Positions 40,049 to 49,396 of a DNA stretch of 64,000 nucleotides are shown here, one piece after another. Origin of the DNA: Gammaproteobacteria bacterium (lineage in GTDB: Bacteria > Pseudomonadota > Gammaproteobacteria > Steroidobacterales > GCA-2729495); contig JASLMV010000004.1 in assembly GCA_030746435.1 (NCBI GenBank), positions 1 to 64,000 on the forward strand, written 5' to 3'. A program made the position numbers and the translations under genes. Position 1 is the stretch's first letter. Each line of letters starts with the position of its first letter. The notes beneath the pieces were generated by a model. That model was given only the letters and a program-made list of their open reading frames with translations. It had not been told where the DNA came from and did not search any database.

Positions 40049-41458
40049 ATGACACCCGCTGACGTACTCAGCCTGCTGAAAGACCAGGAGGTCAAATTTG
40101 TAGACCTGCGCTTTTCTGATACCAAGGGCAAGGAACAGCATGTAACTGTGCCTGCTCGTGAGATCGACGAAGGCTTCTTCGAAGACGGCAAGATGTTCGA
40201 TGGTTCCTCAGTCGCTGGCTGGAGGGGTATCAATGAGTCCGACATGGTTCTCATGCCTGACCCGGAATCGGCCGTTCTCGATGTGTTCACCGAAGACAGC
40301 ACCGTAAACCTCCGCTGTGATGTTTACGAGCCAACTTCGATGCAGGCTTATAATCGCTGCCCGCGTATGACGGCGAGGCGCGCGGAGGAATACCTGGCGT
40401 CGACCGGTATAGCAGATGCCGCCTATTTCGGCCCCGAAAATGAGTTCTTCGTGTTTGATGACGTCAAGTATAACGATGACGTCAACGGCTGTTCATACAG
40501 GGTCGATTCCGCCGAGGGCCACTGGAACAACCCGGCGGAGATGGAAGACGGCAACATCGGCCATCGCCCGGGTCCGAAAGGCGGCTACTTCCCCGTACCG
40601 CCGGTTGATTCGCTGCACGATATTCGTTCTGCCATGTGCCTGGCGCTCGAAGAGATGGGCCTCGAGACCGAGGTGCACCATCACGAGGTCGCGACGGCCG
40701 GCCAGTGTGAGATCGGGGTAAGGTTTAACTCACTCGTAAAGAAAGCTGATGACGTTCTTACGCTGAAATACGTTGTACAAAATGTCGCGCACAGCTACGG
40801 CAAGACCGCAACTTTCATGCCCAAACCACTCGTGGGCGATAACGGCAACGGCGCGCACGTGCACCAGTCGCTTACCAAGGGCGGAGAGAATGTTTTTGCC
40901 GGCGATGGATATGCTGGCCTGTCGGATACGGCCCTGTATTACATCGGCGGCATCGTCAAGCATGCGCGCGCGCTGAATGCATTTACGAATGCGGCAACCA
41001 ACAGCTACAAGCGCCTGGTTCCCGGCTTCGAAGCGCCCACTATCCTGGCGTACTCGGCACGTAACCGCTCCGCTTCGATTCGTATTCCGTTTGATGCAAG
41101 CCCGAAAGGCCGACGTCTCGAAATTCGTTTCCCGGACAGCACGGGCAATCCGTACTTCGCGTTTGCTTCGATGCTGATGGCGGGCCTCGACGGCATCCAG
41201 AACAAGATTCATCCTGGCGATGCGCTGGATAAAGATCTTTATGATCTGCCGCCTGAAGAAGAGAAGGAACTGAAAATGGTTTGCTTCTCCTTTGAAGAAG
41301 CTCTTAATGCACTTGATCAGGATCGTGATTTCCTGCTGGCCGGTGATGTCTTCAACAACGACCTGATCGACGCCTATATCGACCTGAAGATGGAAGAAGT
41401 TACCCGTCTGCGCATGAGCACACATCCTGCGGAAGTGGATATGTACTACAGCCTGTAA
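40049..41458 (+). CDS. glnA: Glutamine synthetase type I
   Basis: Condenses ammonia and glutamate to glutamine as a dodecamer. The 469-residue length equals E. coli. Motifs present: [26 protein letters not shown], the ATP-site [11 protein letters not shown], and [10 protein letters not shown]. The adenylylation tyrosine in DLYDLPPEE indicates GlnE control. The ATG at 40049 has GGAG 8 bases upstream; a longer frame starting at 39974 is rejected. It is followed by DUF4124, ntrB and ntrC. Confidence 0.98.
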   Translation: MTPADVLSLLKDQEVKFVDLRFSDTKGKEQHVTVPAREIDEGFFEDGKMFDGSSVAGWRGINESDMVLMPDPESAVLDVFTEDSTVNLRCDVYEPTSMQAYNRCPRMTARRAEEYLASTGIADAAYFGPENEFFVFDDVKYNDDVNGCSYRVDSAEGHWNNPAEMEDGNIGHRPGPKGGYFPVPPVDSLHDIRSAMCLALEEMGLETEVHHHEVATAGQCEIGVRFNSLVKKADDVLTLKYVVQNVAHSYGKTATFMPKPLVGDNGNGAHVHQSLTKGGENVFAGDGYAGLSDTALYYIGGIVKHARALNAFTNAATNSYKRLVPGFEAPTILAYSARNRSASIRIPFDASPKGRRLEIRFPDSTGNPYFAFASMLMAGLDGIQNKIHPGDALDKDLYDLPPEEEKELKMVCFSFEEALNALDQDRDFLLAGDVFNNDLIDAYIDLKMEEVTRLRMSTHPAEVDMYYSL

Positions 41459-41482
41459 GGGCCGCAAAAGCGTTACAGCATC

Positions 41483-41512
41483 GGGCGTTCGGGTTACATA
41501 ACTCGGATGCCC
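41483..41512 (+). terminator. Hairpin after glnA
   Basis: GGGCGTTCGGGTT pairs over 13 positions (three G-T wobbles) with AACTCGGATGCCC around an ACAT loop, 24 bases after the glnA stop. Only a weak T run (CTGTTT) follows, so it may be a partial terminator or message-stabilising hairpin that lowers ntrBC expression relative to glnA. Confidence 0.5.
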
Positions 41513-41551
41513 ATACTGTTTAACAGGGCACCATAGGAGTATGCTTTATGC

Positions 41552-42184
41552 ATGCAAATACGACTGCCCATGATTTTGATGCTGTGCATCGCCGGTTTTG
41601 TAGCGGGCGCGCCTGTGTTTGCCGACGGCATATACCGGTGGGAAGACGAAAGTGGGCAGCTGCACTATTCGGACGTTCCCCGGAAAGGGGCCGAGGAAAT
41701 TGACCTCGAGCCCGCCCAGACCTTTAGTGCGCCGGCCATTGTGAGCTCCGCCCCAAGTGGCGGCCAGTCAGACACAGCTAATACGGACTACCAGGTCTTT
41801 GCCGTCGGTAGCCCGAAGTCGGAGGAAACCTTTTGGAACACCGGGGGCAAACTCAACGTTTCCGTAAATCTGCAACCGGATCTCAGGCCGGGTCACCAGA
41901 TACACCTGTACCTGGACGGTCAGCCCCAGGGGATCTTGCGGGGCGGCAAGACGAACATGACGCTGCAGGAAGTGTACCGCGGCGAGCACAGGGTATACGC
42001 GCAGGTTCGGGACGTAAACAACAGGGTGTTGATGGAAACGCCGGCGGTGAAGTTCTTCATGCAGCAGACCGTAAGCGACGACAACCAGGCGACGAAGCCA
42101 GCACCGGGGCTTCCGGCGGTGGACCCGGGGGAACCGGTTCCACGTTCACAGGTGCCGGTGTCAAGGCGCAAATCGGTTCGTTAA
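41552..42184 (+). CDS. DUF4124 periplasmic protein in the glnA-ntrB gap
   Basis: A 210-residue secreted protein with a signal peptide (about 1-24, ending VFA), then a DUF4124 segment (DGIYRWEDESGQLHYSDVP). A low-complexity linker and a beta-sandwich region (GGKLNVSVNLQPDLRPGHQIHLYLDGQ) follow. DUF4124 proteins are common in gammaproteobacteria next to glnA or ntrB and have no assigned role. The coding sequence also leaves a second frame open that leads into ntrB. AGGAG lies 12 bases before the ATG. Confidence 0.82.
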   Translation: MQIRLPMILMLCIAGFVAGAPVFADGIYRWEDESGQLHYSDVPRKGAEEIDLEPAQTFSAPAIVSSAPSGGQSDTANTDYQVFAVGSPKSEETFWNTGGKLNVSVNLQPDLRPGHQIHLYLDGQPQGILRGGKTNMTLQEVYRGEHRVYAQVRDVNNRVLMETPAVKFFMQQTVSDDNQATKPAPGLPAVDPGEPVPRSQVPVSRRKSVR

Positions 42185-42234
42185 CAACCGCACGCCCAGC
42201 TACGCAGGCAACATCACAATCATCCGGTAACACG

Positions 42235-43269
42235 TTGCTGAATAACCTCAGCACCGCGGTCTTGCTTGTAAATCATGACTTTGATGTTGTTTTCCTTAAC
42301 GCTGCGGCCGAAGACATTACCGGACTAAGCGTGCGCCGCGCTTCCGGCAAATCATTATTCATACTCGTACCCGGCTTCGAACAGTTGTCCGAACTGTGCG
42401 AAAGGGCCCGGGACAGCGGCCAGAGTTTCGGCGGGAGCATTCGTATACCGGCGGCACAACGTGATGGCAGCGAACTGGAACTCGCAATACGCGTCAGCCC
42501 CGCTGCGGCCCTACAGGACAGTGCATTTGTAGTGGAACTATTCGATACGACCCAGCGCCATCAGCTCGATCGGGAGGAAGCGCTGGTAAACCAGCATGGC
42601 GTAAGCCGGCGGATGCTGCAACAACTAGCCCACGAGATACGCAACCCGCTTGGCGGCCTGCGTGGTGCGGCACAGTTGCTCGAGCGCGAACTATCGGACC
42701 CGGATTTACGGGAATTTACCGGGGTAATCATTAGCGAAGCTGACAGACTGGCGAGACTGATGGACGGGCTGCTCGGCCCGGGACAGAAGCCGCGGACCGA
42801 GCCGATGAACGTACATGAACCACTCGAGTATGTTGCTACCCTGGTCGGCAGCGAGTCGGATCAACTCGAGATCACCCGCGACTACGACCCCAGCCTGCCG
42901 GAATTGCACCTCGACCGGCACCAGATTACGCAGGCGTTGTTGAACCTGGTGCGTAATGCTGCCCAGGCGGTTAACGGCGAAGGCCAGATTATTTTGCGTA
43001 CCCGCATACTGACGAACCAGCTTCTGAACAGACAGGTTTACAAGCTGGTTGCCGCTATAGAAATCGAAGATGATGGCCCGGGCGTACCGCCGGATATCGC
43101 CAGCACACTTTTTTATCCCCTCGTAACCGGTCGCGATGGCGGCACCGGCCTCGGGTTGCCGCTGGCCCAGGACCTGGTTAACCGGCATAACGGTCTTATC
43201 GAGTATGACTCGGTGCCAGGGCGCACCGTATTCACGGTGCATTTGCCGGTGGAAGGCGAGGACGGCTGA
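42235..43269 (+). CDS. glnL: Nitrogen regulation sensor kinase NtrB
   Basis: PAS-containing histidine kinase/phosphatase that sets NtrC phosphorylation under PII control. From the TTG at 42235 it has 344 residues (E. coli 349). It has a PAS domain (LLVNHDFDVVFLNAAAEDITG), the phospho-acceptor His133 in LAHEIRNPLGGLRGAAQLL, the N-box LNLVRNAAQA, and glycine boxes DDGPGVP and GGTGLGLPLA. No ATG or GTG occurs in frame near the family start; the frame is open far upstream through DUF4124, but that part is not NtrB-like. The ribosome site is weak, so low or coupled translation is likely. Confidence 0.9.
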   Translation: MLNNLSTAVLLVNHDFDVVFLNAAAEDITGLSVRRASGKSLFILVPGFEQLSELCERARDSGQSFGGSIRIPAAQRDGSELELAIRVSPAAALQDSAFVVELFDTTQRHQLDREEALVNQHGVSRRMLQQLAHEIRNPLGGLRGAAQLLERELSDPDLREFTGVIISEADRLARLMDGLLGPGQKPRTEPMNVHEPLEYVATLVGSESDQLEITRDYDPSLPELHLDRHQITQALLNLVRNAAQAVNGEGQIILRTRILTNQLLNRQVYKLVAAIEIEDDGPGVPPDIASTLFYPLVTGRDGGTGLGLPLAQDLVNRHNGLIEYDSVPGRTVFTVHLPVEGEDG

Positions 43270-44688
43270 ATGCAACCGGCGATGAATACGGAAACTAGCA
43301 TCAATGTATGGGTGGTCGACGACGACGATTCGGTACGTTGGGTGCTGGAAAAAGCTTTGCAGAAAGCCGATATGCAGGTACGGGGTTTCGCAGCGCCGTC
43401 GGAAGCGCTCGAATCGCTTGGCACCGCCAAACCCGATGTCCTGATAACAGACATTCGCATGCCCGGGATGGACGGACTGGAGTTCGCCCGCAAACTCGAC
43501 GAGCTAAATGCCGGTATGCCGGTCATTGTGATCACGGCATATTCCGACCTCGACAACGCGGTGGCTGCATACCAATCCGGCGCATTTGAATATTTACCGA
43601 AACCCTTCGATATAGACGAAGCCGTATCGCTGGTACGCCGTGCTGCGCAGGTGGGCGAAGAAGACCGGACGGCGGACAAAAAAATTCCGGCAGCAATGTC
43701 AGGCCTGGTGGGCCAGGCGCCAGCGATGCAGGAAGTGTTTCGCACGATAGGGCGTTTATCCCGGGCGAGCATGACCGTTCTCATTACCGGCGAGTCCGGC
43801 ACAGGTAAAGAACTGGTCGCCCACGCGCTGCACGAGAACAGCCCGCGGGCAACCGCGCCGTTCGTTGCGCTCAATACGACAGCCATCGCTTCCGAACTGC
43901 TTGAATCAGAATTATTCGGCCATGAACGGGGCGCTTTTACAGGCGCTGACCAGCGGCGTATCGGTCGTTTCGAACAGGCCGATGGCGGCACCTTATTTCT
44001 TGACGAGATCGGCGATATGTCGGTAGAGCTGCAGACGCGCCTGTTACGTGTTCTGGCAGAGGGCGAGTTTTTTCGTGTCGGCGGCCAGCAGGCTATACAT
44101 GTCGATGTGCGGATTATTGCCGCGACCAACCAGGACCTGAACCAGGCAGTTGCCGACGGCAGCTTCCGGGAAGACCTGTATCATCGTCTGAACGTCATGC
44201 GTATTAATACGCCGCCGTTGCGGGAACGCCGTGAAGATATCCCCTTATTGCTGAACCACTACCTCGCGAAGTCCAGCGAGGAATTAGGGATAGAAGCAAA
44301 AACACTCACGCCGAAAGCGCTGGAACGGCTGCAGGGGTTTGAGTGGCGCGGCAACGTGCGTCAGCTCGTGAATGCAACAAGGCGCATGATGGTTTCCGCA
44401 CCCGGTAAAGAAATACGTGCAGATGACATTCCGGCAGAATTTGGGGGCTCTCGCACAGATTCCGGCAGCAATGACTGGACAGATGCGCTGGCGCAGTGGG
44501 CCGCCAGGCAGCTCGACACGGACGCCAGTTTTCCCCTGCTCGAACTGGCCCAGCCTGAGTTCGAAAAAGCGCTGATAAATGCGGCTTTGCAGAAAGCCCG
44601 TGGGCGCAAACAGGATGCGGCGAAGTTACTTGGCTGGGGCCGCAACACCCTGTCCCGCAAGATCAAGGATCTGGGCCTGGATACCTGA
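43270..44688 (+). CDS. glnG: Nitrogen response regulator NtrC
   Basis: Sigma54 activator. Receiver domain with acidic pocket VVDDDD and phosphorylation site Asp61 in LITDIRMPGMDG. The AAA+ domain has GESGTGKE, the sigma54-contact loop GAFTGA, and Walker B GGTLFLDEIGD. The C-terminal Fis-type helix-turn-helix is at QDAAKLLGWGRNTLSRKIKDL. The ATG directly follows the ntrB TGA, so the pair is coupled. It should act at the site at 39719 upstream of glnA. Confidence 0.96.
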   Translation: MQPAMNTETSINVWVVDDDDSVRWVLEKALQKADMQVRGFAAPSEALESLGTAKPDVLITDIRMPGMDGLEFARKLDELNAGMPVIVITAYSDLDNAVAAYQSGAFEYLPKPFDIDEAVSLVRRAAQVGEEDRTADKKIPAAMSGLVGQAPAMQEVFRTIGRLSRASMTVLITGESGTGKELVAHALHENSPRATAPFVALNTTAIASELLESELFGHERGAFTGADQRRIGRFEQADGGTLFLDEIGDMSVELQTRLLRVLAEGEFFRVGGQQAIHVDVRIIAATNQDLNQAVADGSFREDLYHRLNVMRINTPPLRERREDIPLLLNHYLAKSSEELGIEAKTLTPKALERLQGFEWRGNVRQLVNATRRMMVSAPGKEIRADDIPAEFGGSRTDSGSNDWTDALAQWAARQLDTDASFPLLELAQPEFEKALINAALQKARGRKQDAAKLLGWGRNTLSRKIKDLGLDT

Positions 44689-44692
44689 ACCC

Positions 44693-45118
44693 TCAGGGCA
44701 AACTTTTTCTGAGCTGGTACTCGGTATGTCCTTTCGGAAAGCCTTCGAGGGCCGCATAAGCTTCGTAACCATGTTGCCGGTAGAAAGGCAGCGCCTGGAA
44801 ATCGAAAGTCTCTGCACGGGCCTGGGTGCAGCCCAGTTTACCGGCCTGATACTCGGCCTTTTCCAGCAGTTCCGCACCGAGGCCCTGTCCGCGGCAGGAT
44901 TCATCTACCCATAGCAAGTCAATTAACAGCCAGTCCCAGGCTGTCGAGCCGAGCAACCCCCCGACGAGTTTGCCGGTGCTGTCGCGCAGTGCGATTTCAA
45001 TCGGCCGGGCATTTAACCCGGGTGCCAGCGGTATGCTGTGTCGTTCCAGGGCTTCGCGGATATCGTCCCGCTCTGCGTCGGTTAGCTCAGCGCCAAACAG
45101 GAATTCATCAGCCGGCAT
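44693..45118 (-). CDS. GNAT-family N-acetyltransferase
   Basis: A 141-residue single-domain GNAT protein. The acetyl-CoA-binding loop is VDESCRGQGLGAELLEKAE (motif A), with the following helix and TFDFQALPFYRQHGYEAYAAL (motif B region). The substrate is unknown. It overlaps the 3' end of the DUF6174 gene by 11 bases, so they probably share a transcript. It is convergent with ntrC (4-base gap). Confidence 0.88.
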   Translation of the reverse strand: MPADEFLFGAELTDAERDDIREALERHSIPLAPGLNARPIEIALRDSTGKLVGGLLGSTAWDWLLIDLLWVDESCRGQGLGAELLEKAEYQAGKLGCTQARAETFDFQALPFYRQHGYEAYAALEGFPKGHTEYQLRKSLP

Positions 45119-45581
45119 CTGACAGAACCGTGAAGTCCCTTATCTCCAGCTGATCTTCAGCCTCTTCAAAGTCCGCGTTCTGGTAAAAGACATTTATCGG
45201 GTGACCCAGGTCCGGATCGTAGCTCGCACGAATAAAATCGTCACGACTGCGGATATCGTTCAGAAGGTCGGTTATGGTTTTGCGTAAAACGCTGTCTTCA
45301 TCCAACTCACCTTCCGGCACAGGGTTGGTTCTCTTGATGATGTTTCCGGCTGAAACCACGTTCCCGTTACGTACCTCGATTAGCGCGATACTGGTTGCTC
45401 CCCACGTAACGCGCTGGGTCAGTGTATAGCTGTAGTCTGTTATGCCGGCCGTGTCCCAGGCCACTGTTGCATCGTCGATTTCATCGGCCATGCCAGGACC
45501 ATTGACGAGGCTTACAAGCAGCGAGCCCAGTAAAAGATGCTGCAAAACTTTTATAGGATATTTAGCGATAAAGCTCGACAT
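45108..45581 (-). CDS. DUF6174 secreted protein
   Basis: A 157-residue exported protein with a signal peptide (about 1-33, ending GMA). The mature part has the DUF6174 pattern: TAGITDYSYTLTQRV, VRNGNVVSA, a helix TITDLLNDIRS, then YDPDLGHPINVFY and a closing DQLEIRDF. The function is unknown; similar small proteins resemble PepSY/inhibitor folds. The ATG at 45581 has an ideal GGAGG site 8 bases upstream. The upstream ATG at 45596 overlaps that site and is rejected. Confidence 0.75.
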   Translation of the reverse strand: MSSFIAKYPIKVLQHLLLGSLLVSLVNGPGMADEIDDATVAWDTAGITDYSYTLTQRVTWGATSIALIEVRNGNVVSAGNIIKRTNPVPEGELDEDSVLRKTITDLLNDIRSRDDFIRASYDPDLGHPINVFYQNADFEEAEDQLEIRDFTVLSDAG

Positions 45582-45604
45582 AAACAAAGCCTCCATCGTG
45601 CGGG

Positions 45605-46087
45605 CTAGCTCTCCGTGATCGTGACTTTTACCATCGTATCGCCCTGGGCGATGGCATCGACGACATCCTGCCCGTCGGTCACCTTGCCGAATACGGTGTG
45701 CTTACCGTCGAGGTGCGGCTGCGGTCCATGGCAGATAAAGAACTGACTGCCGTTCGTTCCCGGCCCTGCGTTGGCCATGGAAAGTGAACCCGCCTCGTGC
45801 GTATGAGGGTTGCCGTCGAACTCGTCTTCAAAGCGATATCCCGGGCCGCCCATTCCCGACCCCGTCGGGTCGCCGCCCTGAACCATGAAATCGTTAATTA
45901 CCCGGTGGAAAGTGACACCGTCGTAGAAACCCTGTTGGGTTAGAAACACAAAGTTATTTACTGTTTTTGGTGCCGTATCGGCAAACAGGGCTATATTGAT
46001 AGTTCCCTTGTTTGTTTCGATGCTGCAGCCATAGCTCTTCGCAACGTCTATTTGTATCTCGGGTGGCGTTTCCCACTGCTGACTCAT
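45605..46087 (-). CDS. ppiB: Cytoplasmic peptidyl-prolyl cis-trans isomerase (cyclophilin B)
   Basis: Cyclophilin that speeds proline isomerisation. At 160 residues with no signal peptide it is cytoplasmic. Active-site motifs: [20 protein letters not shown] (FHR and QGGD), [16 protein letters not shown], and the last loop [10 protein letters not shown]. It has an AAGGA ribosome site. It lies between the DUF6174 gene and pyrD on the minus strand. Confidence 0.95.
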   Translation of the reverse strand: MSQQWETPPEIQIDVAKSYGCSIETNKGTINIALFADTAPKTVNNFVFLTQQGFYDGVTFHRVINDFMVQGGDPTGSGMGGPGYRFEDEFDGNPHTHEAGSLSMANAGPGTNGSQFFICHGPQPHLDGKHTVFGKVTDGQDVVDAIAQGDTMVKVTITES

Positions 46088-46116
46088 ATTGGTTCCTTTC
46101 TGTCTGCTTATCTATA

Positions 46117-47097
46117 TTAGCCGGATGCGGCTTCGTCCAGTTCGTCGTTACTAATGTGCATGGTACCCACCAGCTCCGACACATTTGTAAAATTATGTTT
46201 GTCAAGGTAATCGGCGATTCCGGCATTGATTTCCTTACAGACCAGCGGGTCGTAGAAAAGCGCTGTCCCGACGCCGACCGTGGCGGCACCGGCAACCAGA
46301 AACTCTATTGCATCACGGGCGGTCGTGATGCCGCCCTGGCCGATGATCGGCACGTTATGCCGGCTTGCGATCTCATAGACCTGCTTAACCTTTAAGAGCG
46401 CAATAGGCTTTATTGCCGGACCCGAAAGGCCGCCCTGCACATTGCCGATAACCGGCTCGCGTGTGTCCGTGTCAACCGCCATGCCCATCAGGGTATTGAT
46501 GACTGCCAGCCCGTCACTGCCGGCTTCGATACAGCGCCGGGCATTTTCCTGTATGTCGGTCTGGTTCGGCGACAATTTCGTAATCAGGGGCTTTGTAGTC
46601 TCAGCGCGGCAGGCTTCGACTACCCGTGCTGACATGTCGGGGTTATTACCGAAGGCTACGCCGCCTTCTTTTACATTCGGGCAAGAAATATTGATCTCGA
46701 TGGCGTCTATCGCTGAGTCATCGAATCGTTTCGTAACCACCGCATAGTCTTCGACGGTGGACCCGCACACATTTGCGATAAACCGTGTTTCGCTGAAATC
46801 CAGGTCAGGAAGAATGTCGTCCACGACTTTATCCATGCCCGGATTCTGCAGGCCGATCGCGTTCAGCATGCCGGCAGGTGTTTCGTAGATTCGGTGTGGC
46901 GGATTGCCCAGTCGTGGTTCCCGGGTTGTGCCCTTGAGGACGATGCCGCCCGCGTCGCGATTAGAGAAGCCCGCCACCCGGGTGTATTCTTCGCCAAAGC
47001 CGACGCAGCCGGACAACAGCACAATAGGTGAATTCATCTGCAGCCCGCAGTACTCCAGGGCCAGGCTACCGGGTAGTTTATGGTCAGCGTCGGACAT
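46117..47097 (-). CDS. pyrD: Dihydroorotate dehydrogenase, class 1 (PyrDB-like)
   Basis: FMN enzyme of pyrimidine synthesis. At 326 residues it has GIVLKGTTREPRLGNPPHR, GLQNPGMD, and a catalytic Cys in EINISCPNVKEGG, which marks class 1; class 2 enzymes use Ser and carry an N-terminal membrane segment, absent here. The C-terminal FMN motifs are GQGGITTARDAIEFLVAGA and VGVGTALF. The NAD-dependent 1B form normally needs PyrK, which is not in this window. Gammaproteobacteria usually have class 2, so this looks like a different lineage of the enzyme. It is divergent from trmL, 29 bases apart. Confidence 0.9.
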   Translation of the reverse strand: MSDADHKLPGSLALEYCGLQMNSPIVLLSGCVGFGEEYTRVAGFSNRDAGGIVLKGTTREPRLGNPPHRIYETPAGMLNAIGLQNPGMDKVVDDILPDLDFSETRFIANVCGSTVEDYAVVTKRFDDSAIDAIEINISCPNVKEGGVAFGNNPDMSARVVEACRAETTKPLITKLSPNQTDIQENARRCIEAGSDGLAVINTLMGMAVDTDTREPVIGNVQGGLSGPAIKPIALLKVKQVYEIASRHNVPIIGQGGITTARDAIEFLVAGAATVGVGTALFYDPLVCKEINAGIADYLDKHNFTNVSELVGTMHISNDELDEAASG

Positions 47098-47126
47098 CGT
47101 TTGTTTTATTCAGGAAACCTGTCAGC

Positions 47127-47591
47127 GTGTTTGAACTGATTCTTTATCAGCCGGAGATTCCCCCCAACACGGGCAATATCATACGCGTTTGCGCCAATAC
47201 CGGCACGACGCTGCACCTGGTGCATCCGCTGGGCTTTGAACTGGACGACCGCAAACTCAGGCGTGCCGGGCTTGATTACCGCGAATTTGCAGAAGTTAAG
47301 GAACATGCTTCTCTCGAGGAGTGCCTGGGGAGCCTGGATAATCCGCCGGTTTACGCGCTCTCTACCCGTGGTGGCCGCAGCTATGCGGAGGTTAGTTACA
47401 AGCCGGGTGACGCTTTCCTGTTCGGCCCTGAAACGCGCGGGCTGCCGCAATCGTTACTGGACGAGCTGCCACCGGACCGGCGCCTGCGCATCCCCATGCG
47501 CCCGGGCAACCGCAGCCTGAACCTGTCGAATGCGGCCGCGGTGCTTCTGTACGAGGCCTGGCGGCAGTGCGGTTATGAGGGTGGAAGTTAA
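47127..47591 (+). CDS. trmL: tRNA (cytidine/uridine-34-2'-O)-methyltransferase TrmL
   Basis: SPOUT-family enzyme that methylates the ribose of position 34 in leucine tRNAs. At 154 residues it has LYQPEIPPNTGNIIRVCANTG, the family RRAGLDYREFA, and the knot motifs LFGPETRGLPQSL and NRSLNLSNAAAVLLYEAWRQ. The GTG at 47127 gives the family N-terminus (VFELILYQPEIPP); a longer frame overlapping pyrD is rejected. Repeat copy 3 starts 3 bases after its stop codon. Confidence 0.94.
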   Translation: MFELILYQPEIPPNTGNIIRVCANTGTTLHLVHPLGFELDDRKLRRAGLDYREFAEVKEHASLEECLGSLDNPPVYALSTRGGRSYAEVSYKPGDAFLFGPETRGLPQSLLDELPPDRRLRIPMRPGNRSLNLSNAAAVLLYEAWRQCGYEGGS

Positions 47592-47593
47592 TT

Positions 47594-47706
47594 GTAGGAG
47601 CGGCTTTAAGTGACGCCGGGATTCGAGGGCTCGCGCAGCCAGTACTCGAATACCAAACGGCGGAACTTATGTCGGTAAAGCACGGCTTTACCGACTTCTG
47701 TATTCA
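47594..47706. repeat. Composite palindromic repeat, copy 3
   Basis: Begins GTAGGAGCGGCTTTAAGT, as in copies 1 and 2, then shares the same GCCGGGATTCGAGGGCT core. It has the tail of copy 1, with hairpin GTCGGTAAAG/CTTTACCGAC and end CTTCTGTATTCA. It lies between the convergent trmL and gpsA, 43 kb from the RAYT gene. The rest of the gap (47707-47852) shows no gene. Confidence 0.85.
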
Positions 47707-47852
47707 TCGGAAGATGGTTTGCGACCAGCCGCCACCACAGTACCCCTTTTGTGACCCGCGTCACAGTTTACCTGCGTGCTGAATTGCTACCTTGGAACTG
47801 CAGCGTTTGTGGCCAGGGACGGCCCGGCGCTGTTTTTTGTGCCTGCGAAATC

Positions 47853-48860
47853 TCAAGTCTCAGATTTTACTTCGCGCCTCATCAGCGCCTGTACAGCGTC
47901 TTCCGGCGACCCGTCTTCATACAAAAGCTTGTACGCCTGCTCGCAAATAGGCATTTCCACACCGAGTTCGCCGGCAACCTTGTGTACCGCCGCTGCCGCT
48001 TTGACACCTTCGACGACCTGGCCGATTTCCTGCGCCATTTCCTCAACACTTTTGCCGGCAGCCAGCCCCAGCCCCATGCGCCGGTTGCGGGATTGATCGT
48101 CAGTGCAGGTCAGGATCAGATCGCCCATCCCGGACAGCCCCATGAAAGTGTCGGGTGAGCCGCCCAGTGCGACGCCGAGACGGGTGAGTTCGGCGAGTCC
48201 GCGGGTTATCAGTGCGACGCGGGTGTTCGCGCCGAAGCCCAGACCATCTGACATACCTGTCGCAATTGCGAGTACGTTTTTAACCGCACCGCCGACTTCA
48301 ACGCCAATCACATCGCTAGATGTATAAGTGCGGAAACTTTCGGCGGACAAACTGGCGGCAAGATCTTCCGCGAATTTGCTGTCGGTTGACGCAACAGTCA
48401 TCGCAGTGGGCAATCCCTGCCCGACTTCCCGGGCAAAGGTAGGCCCGGATAAGACTGCCAGCGGCACGGATGTCCCGAGCGTTTCTTCGGCGACATCATG
48501 CGGCAGCTTGCCGGTGCTGACTTCGAAACCCTTGGTTGCCCACGCGACACGCGCATCATCGCGCATATGTGGCCTCGCCACTTCCAGTATGGGCCGGAAC
48601 ACGTGGCTCGGTACGCAGATCAACAAGTCACGGTGGCTTTGCACCAGTTCGTTCAGATCTGCAGTGATCTGAACGGCTTCCGGTACGATGATATCGGGCA
48701 AAAAGACGCTGTTACAGCGTGTGTTGATGAGCGAGTCTATAACTTCAGGCTCACGCCCCCAAAGTGCCGGAGACTGTCCGGCACGGCTGAGCTGAATCGC
48801 GAGGGCGGTGCCCCACGATCCGGCACCTATCACCCCGATGTCTGACGCTGCATCACTCAT
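47853..48860 (-). CDS. gpsA: Glycerol-3-phosphate dehydrogenase [NAD(P)+]
   Basis: Makes sn-glycerol-3-phosphate for phospholipid synthesis. At 335 residues it has the N-terminal nucleotide-binding IGVIGAGSWGTALAIQL, AWATKGFEV, LSGPTFAREVGQGLPTA, and the catalytic-domain block EVGGAVKNVLAIATG with FGANTRVALITRG. It is followed in the operon order by secB, grxC and the rhodanese gene, as in enteric bacteria. Confidence 0.96.
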   Translation of the reverse strand: MSDAASDIGVIGAGSWGTALAIQLSRAGQSPALWGREPEVIDSLINTRCNSVFLPDIIVPEAVQITADLNELVQSHRDLLICVPSHVFRPILEVARPHMRDDARVAWATKGFEVSTGKLPHDVAEETLGTSVPLAVLSGPTFAREVGQGLPTAMTVASTDSKFAEDLAASLSAESFRTYTSSDVIGVEVGGAVKNVLAIATGMSDGLGFGANTRVALITRGLAELTRLGVALGGSPDTFMGLSGMGDLILTCTDDQSRNRRMGLGLAAGKSVEEMAQEIGQVVEGVKAAAAVHKVAGELGVEMPICEQAYKLLYEDGSPEDAVQALMRREVKSET

Positions 48861-48869
48861 GCGAAGTTA

Positions 48870-49361
48870 TCAGTCCTGGGTTTCGCTTTTTTCCCTGGCA
48901 CGTGCGTACAACAAGTCAAAATTAATCGGTTGCAGCATCAGTGGAGGAAACCCACCTTTACCCACCGTTGCGGAAACTGCTTCACGTGCGTACGGAAAAA
49001 GGGTCCCGGGGCATTGGGTGCCGAGCAGCGTGCTGCATTCTTCCGCACTATAACCCTTCAGGATAAATAGGCCGGCCTGGTCCAGTTCGACCAGAAAAAT
49101 AGTCTGATCGCCTTTCTTTGCATGGACGCTGATATGGAGGACAACTTCATAAAGGTTTTCGCCTACAGAGGAATGGGAGTTACGAATATTGAGCTCCGTT
49201 TCAGGCTCGAGCGCACTTTCCTGGAATATTTTTGGACTGTTGGGCGCTTCAAATGACAGGTCCTTTACATAGAGCTGCTGCAACAGAAATGCTCGTGTGT
49301 TGTCCTCACCCGAGGTGCTGCCATTACCGTTACCAGATTTTGGTGTTTGTTCGTCGGTCAT
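48870..49361 (-). CDS. secB: Protein-export chaperone SecB
   Basis: Tetrameric chaperone that keeps exported preproteins unfolded and delivers them to SecA. At 163 residues it carries LQQLYVKDLSFEAPNSP, then YEVVLHISVHAK and the conserved CPGTLFPYAREAVSATVGKGGFPPL. The N-terminus is a short Gly/Asn/Ser-rich stretch. It has a GGGGA ribosome site and lies 9 bases upstream of gpsA. Confidence 0.96.
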   Translation of the reverse strand: MTDEQTPKSGNGNGSTSGEDNTRAFLLQQLYVKDLSFEAPNSPKIFQESALEPETELNIRNSHSSVGENLYEVVLHISVHAKKGDQTIFLVELDQAGLFILKGYSAEECSTLLGTQCPGTLFPYAREAVSATVGKGGFPPLMLQPINFDLLYARAREKSETQD

Positions 49362-49396
49362 TGAAATCCCCGTTCCGCCTGAGGCTACCCCCGTTA

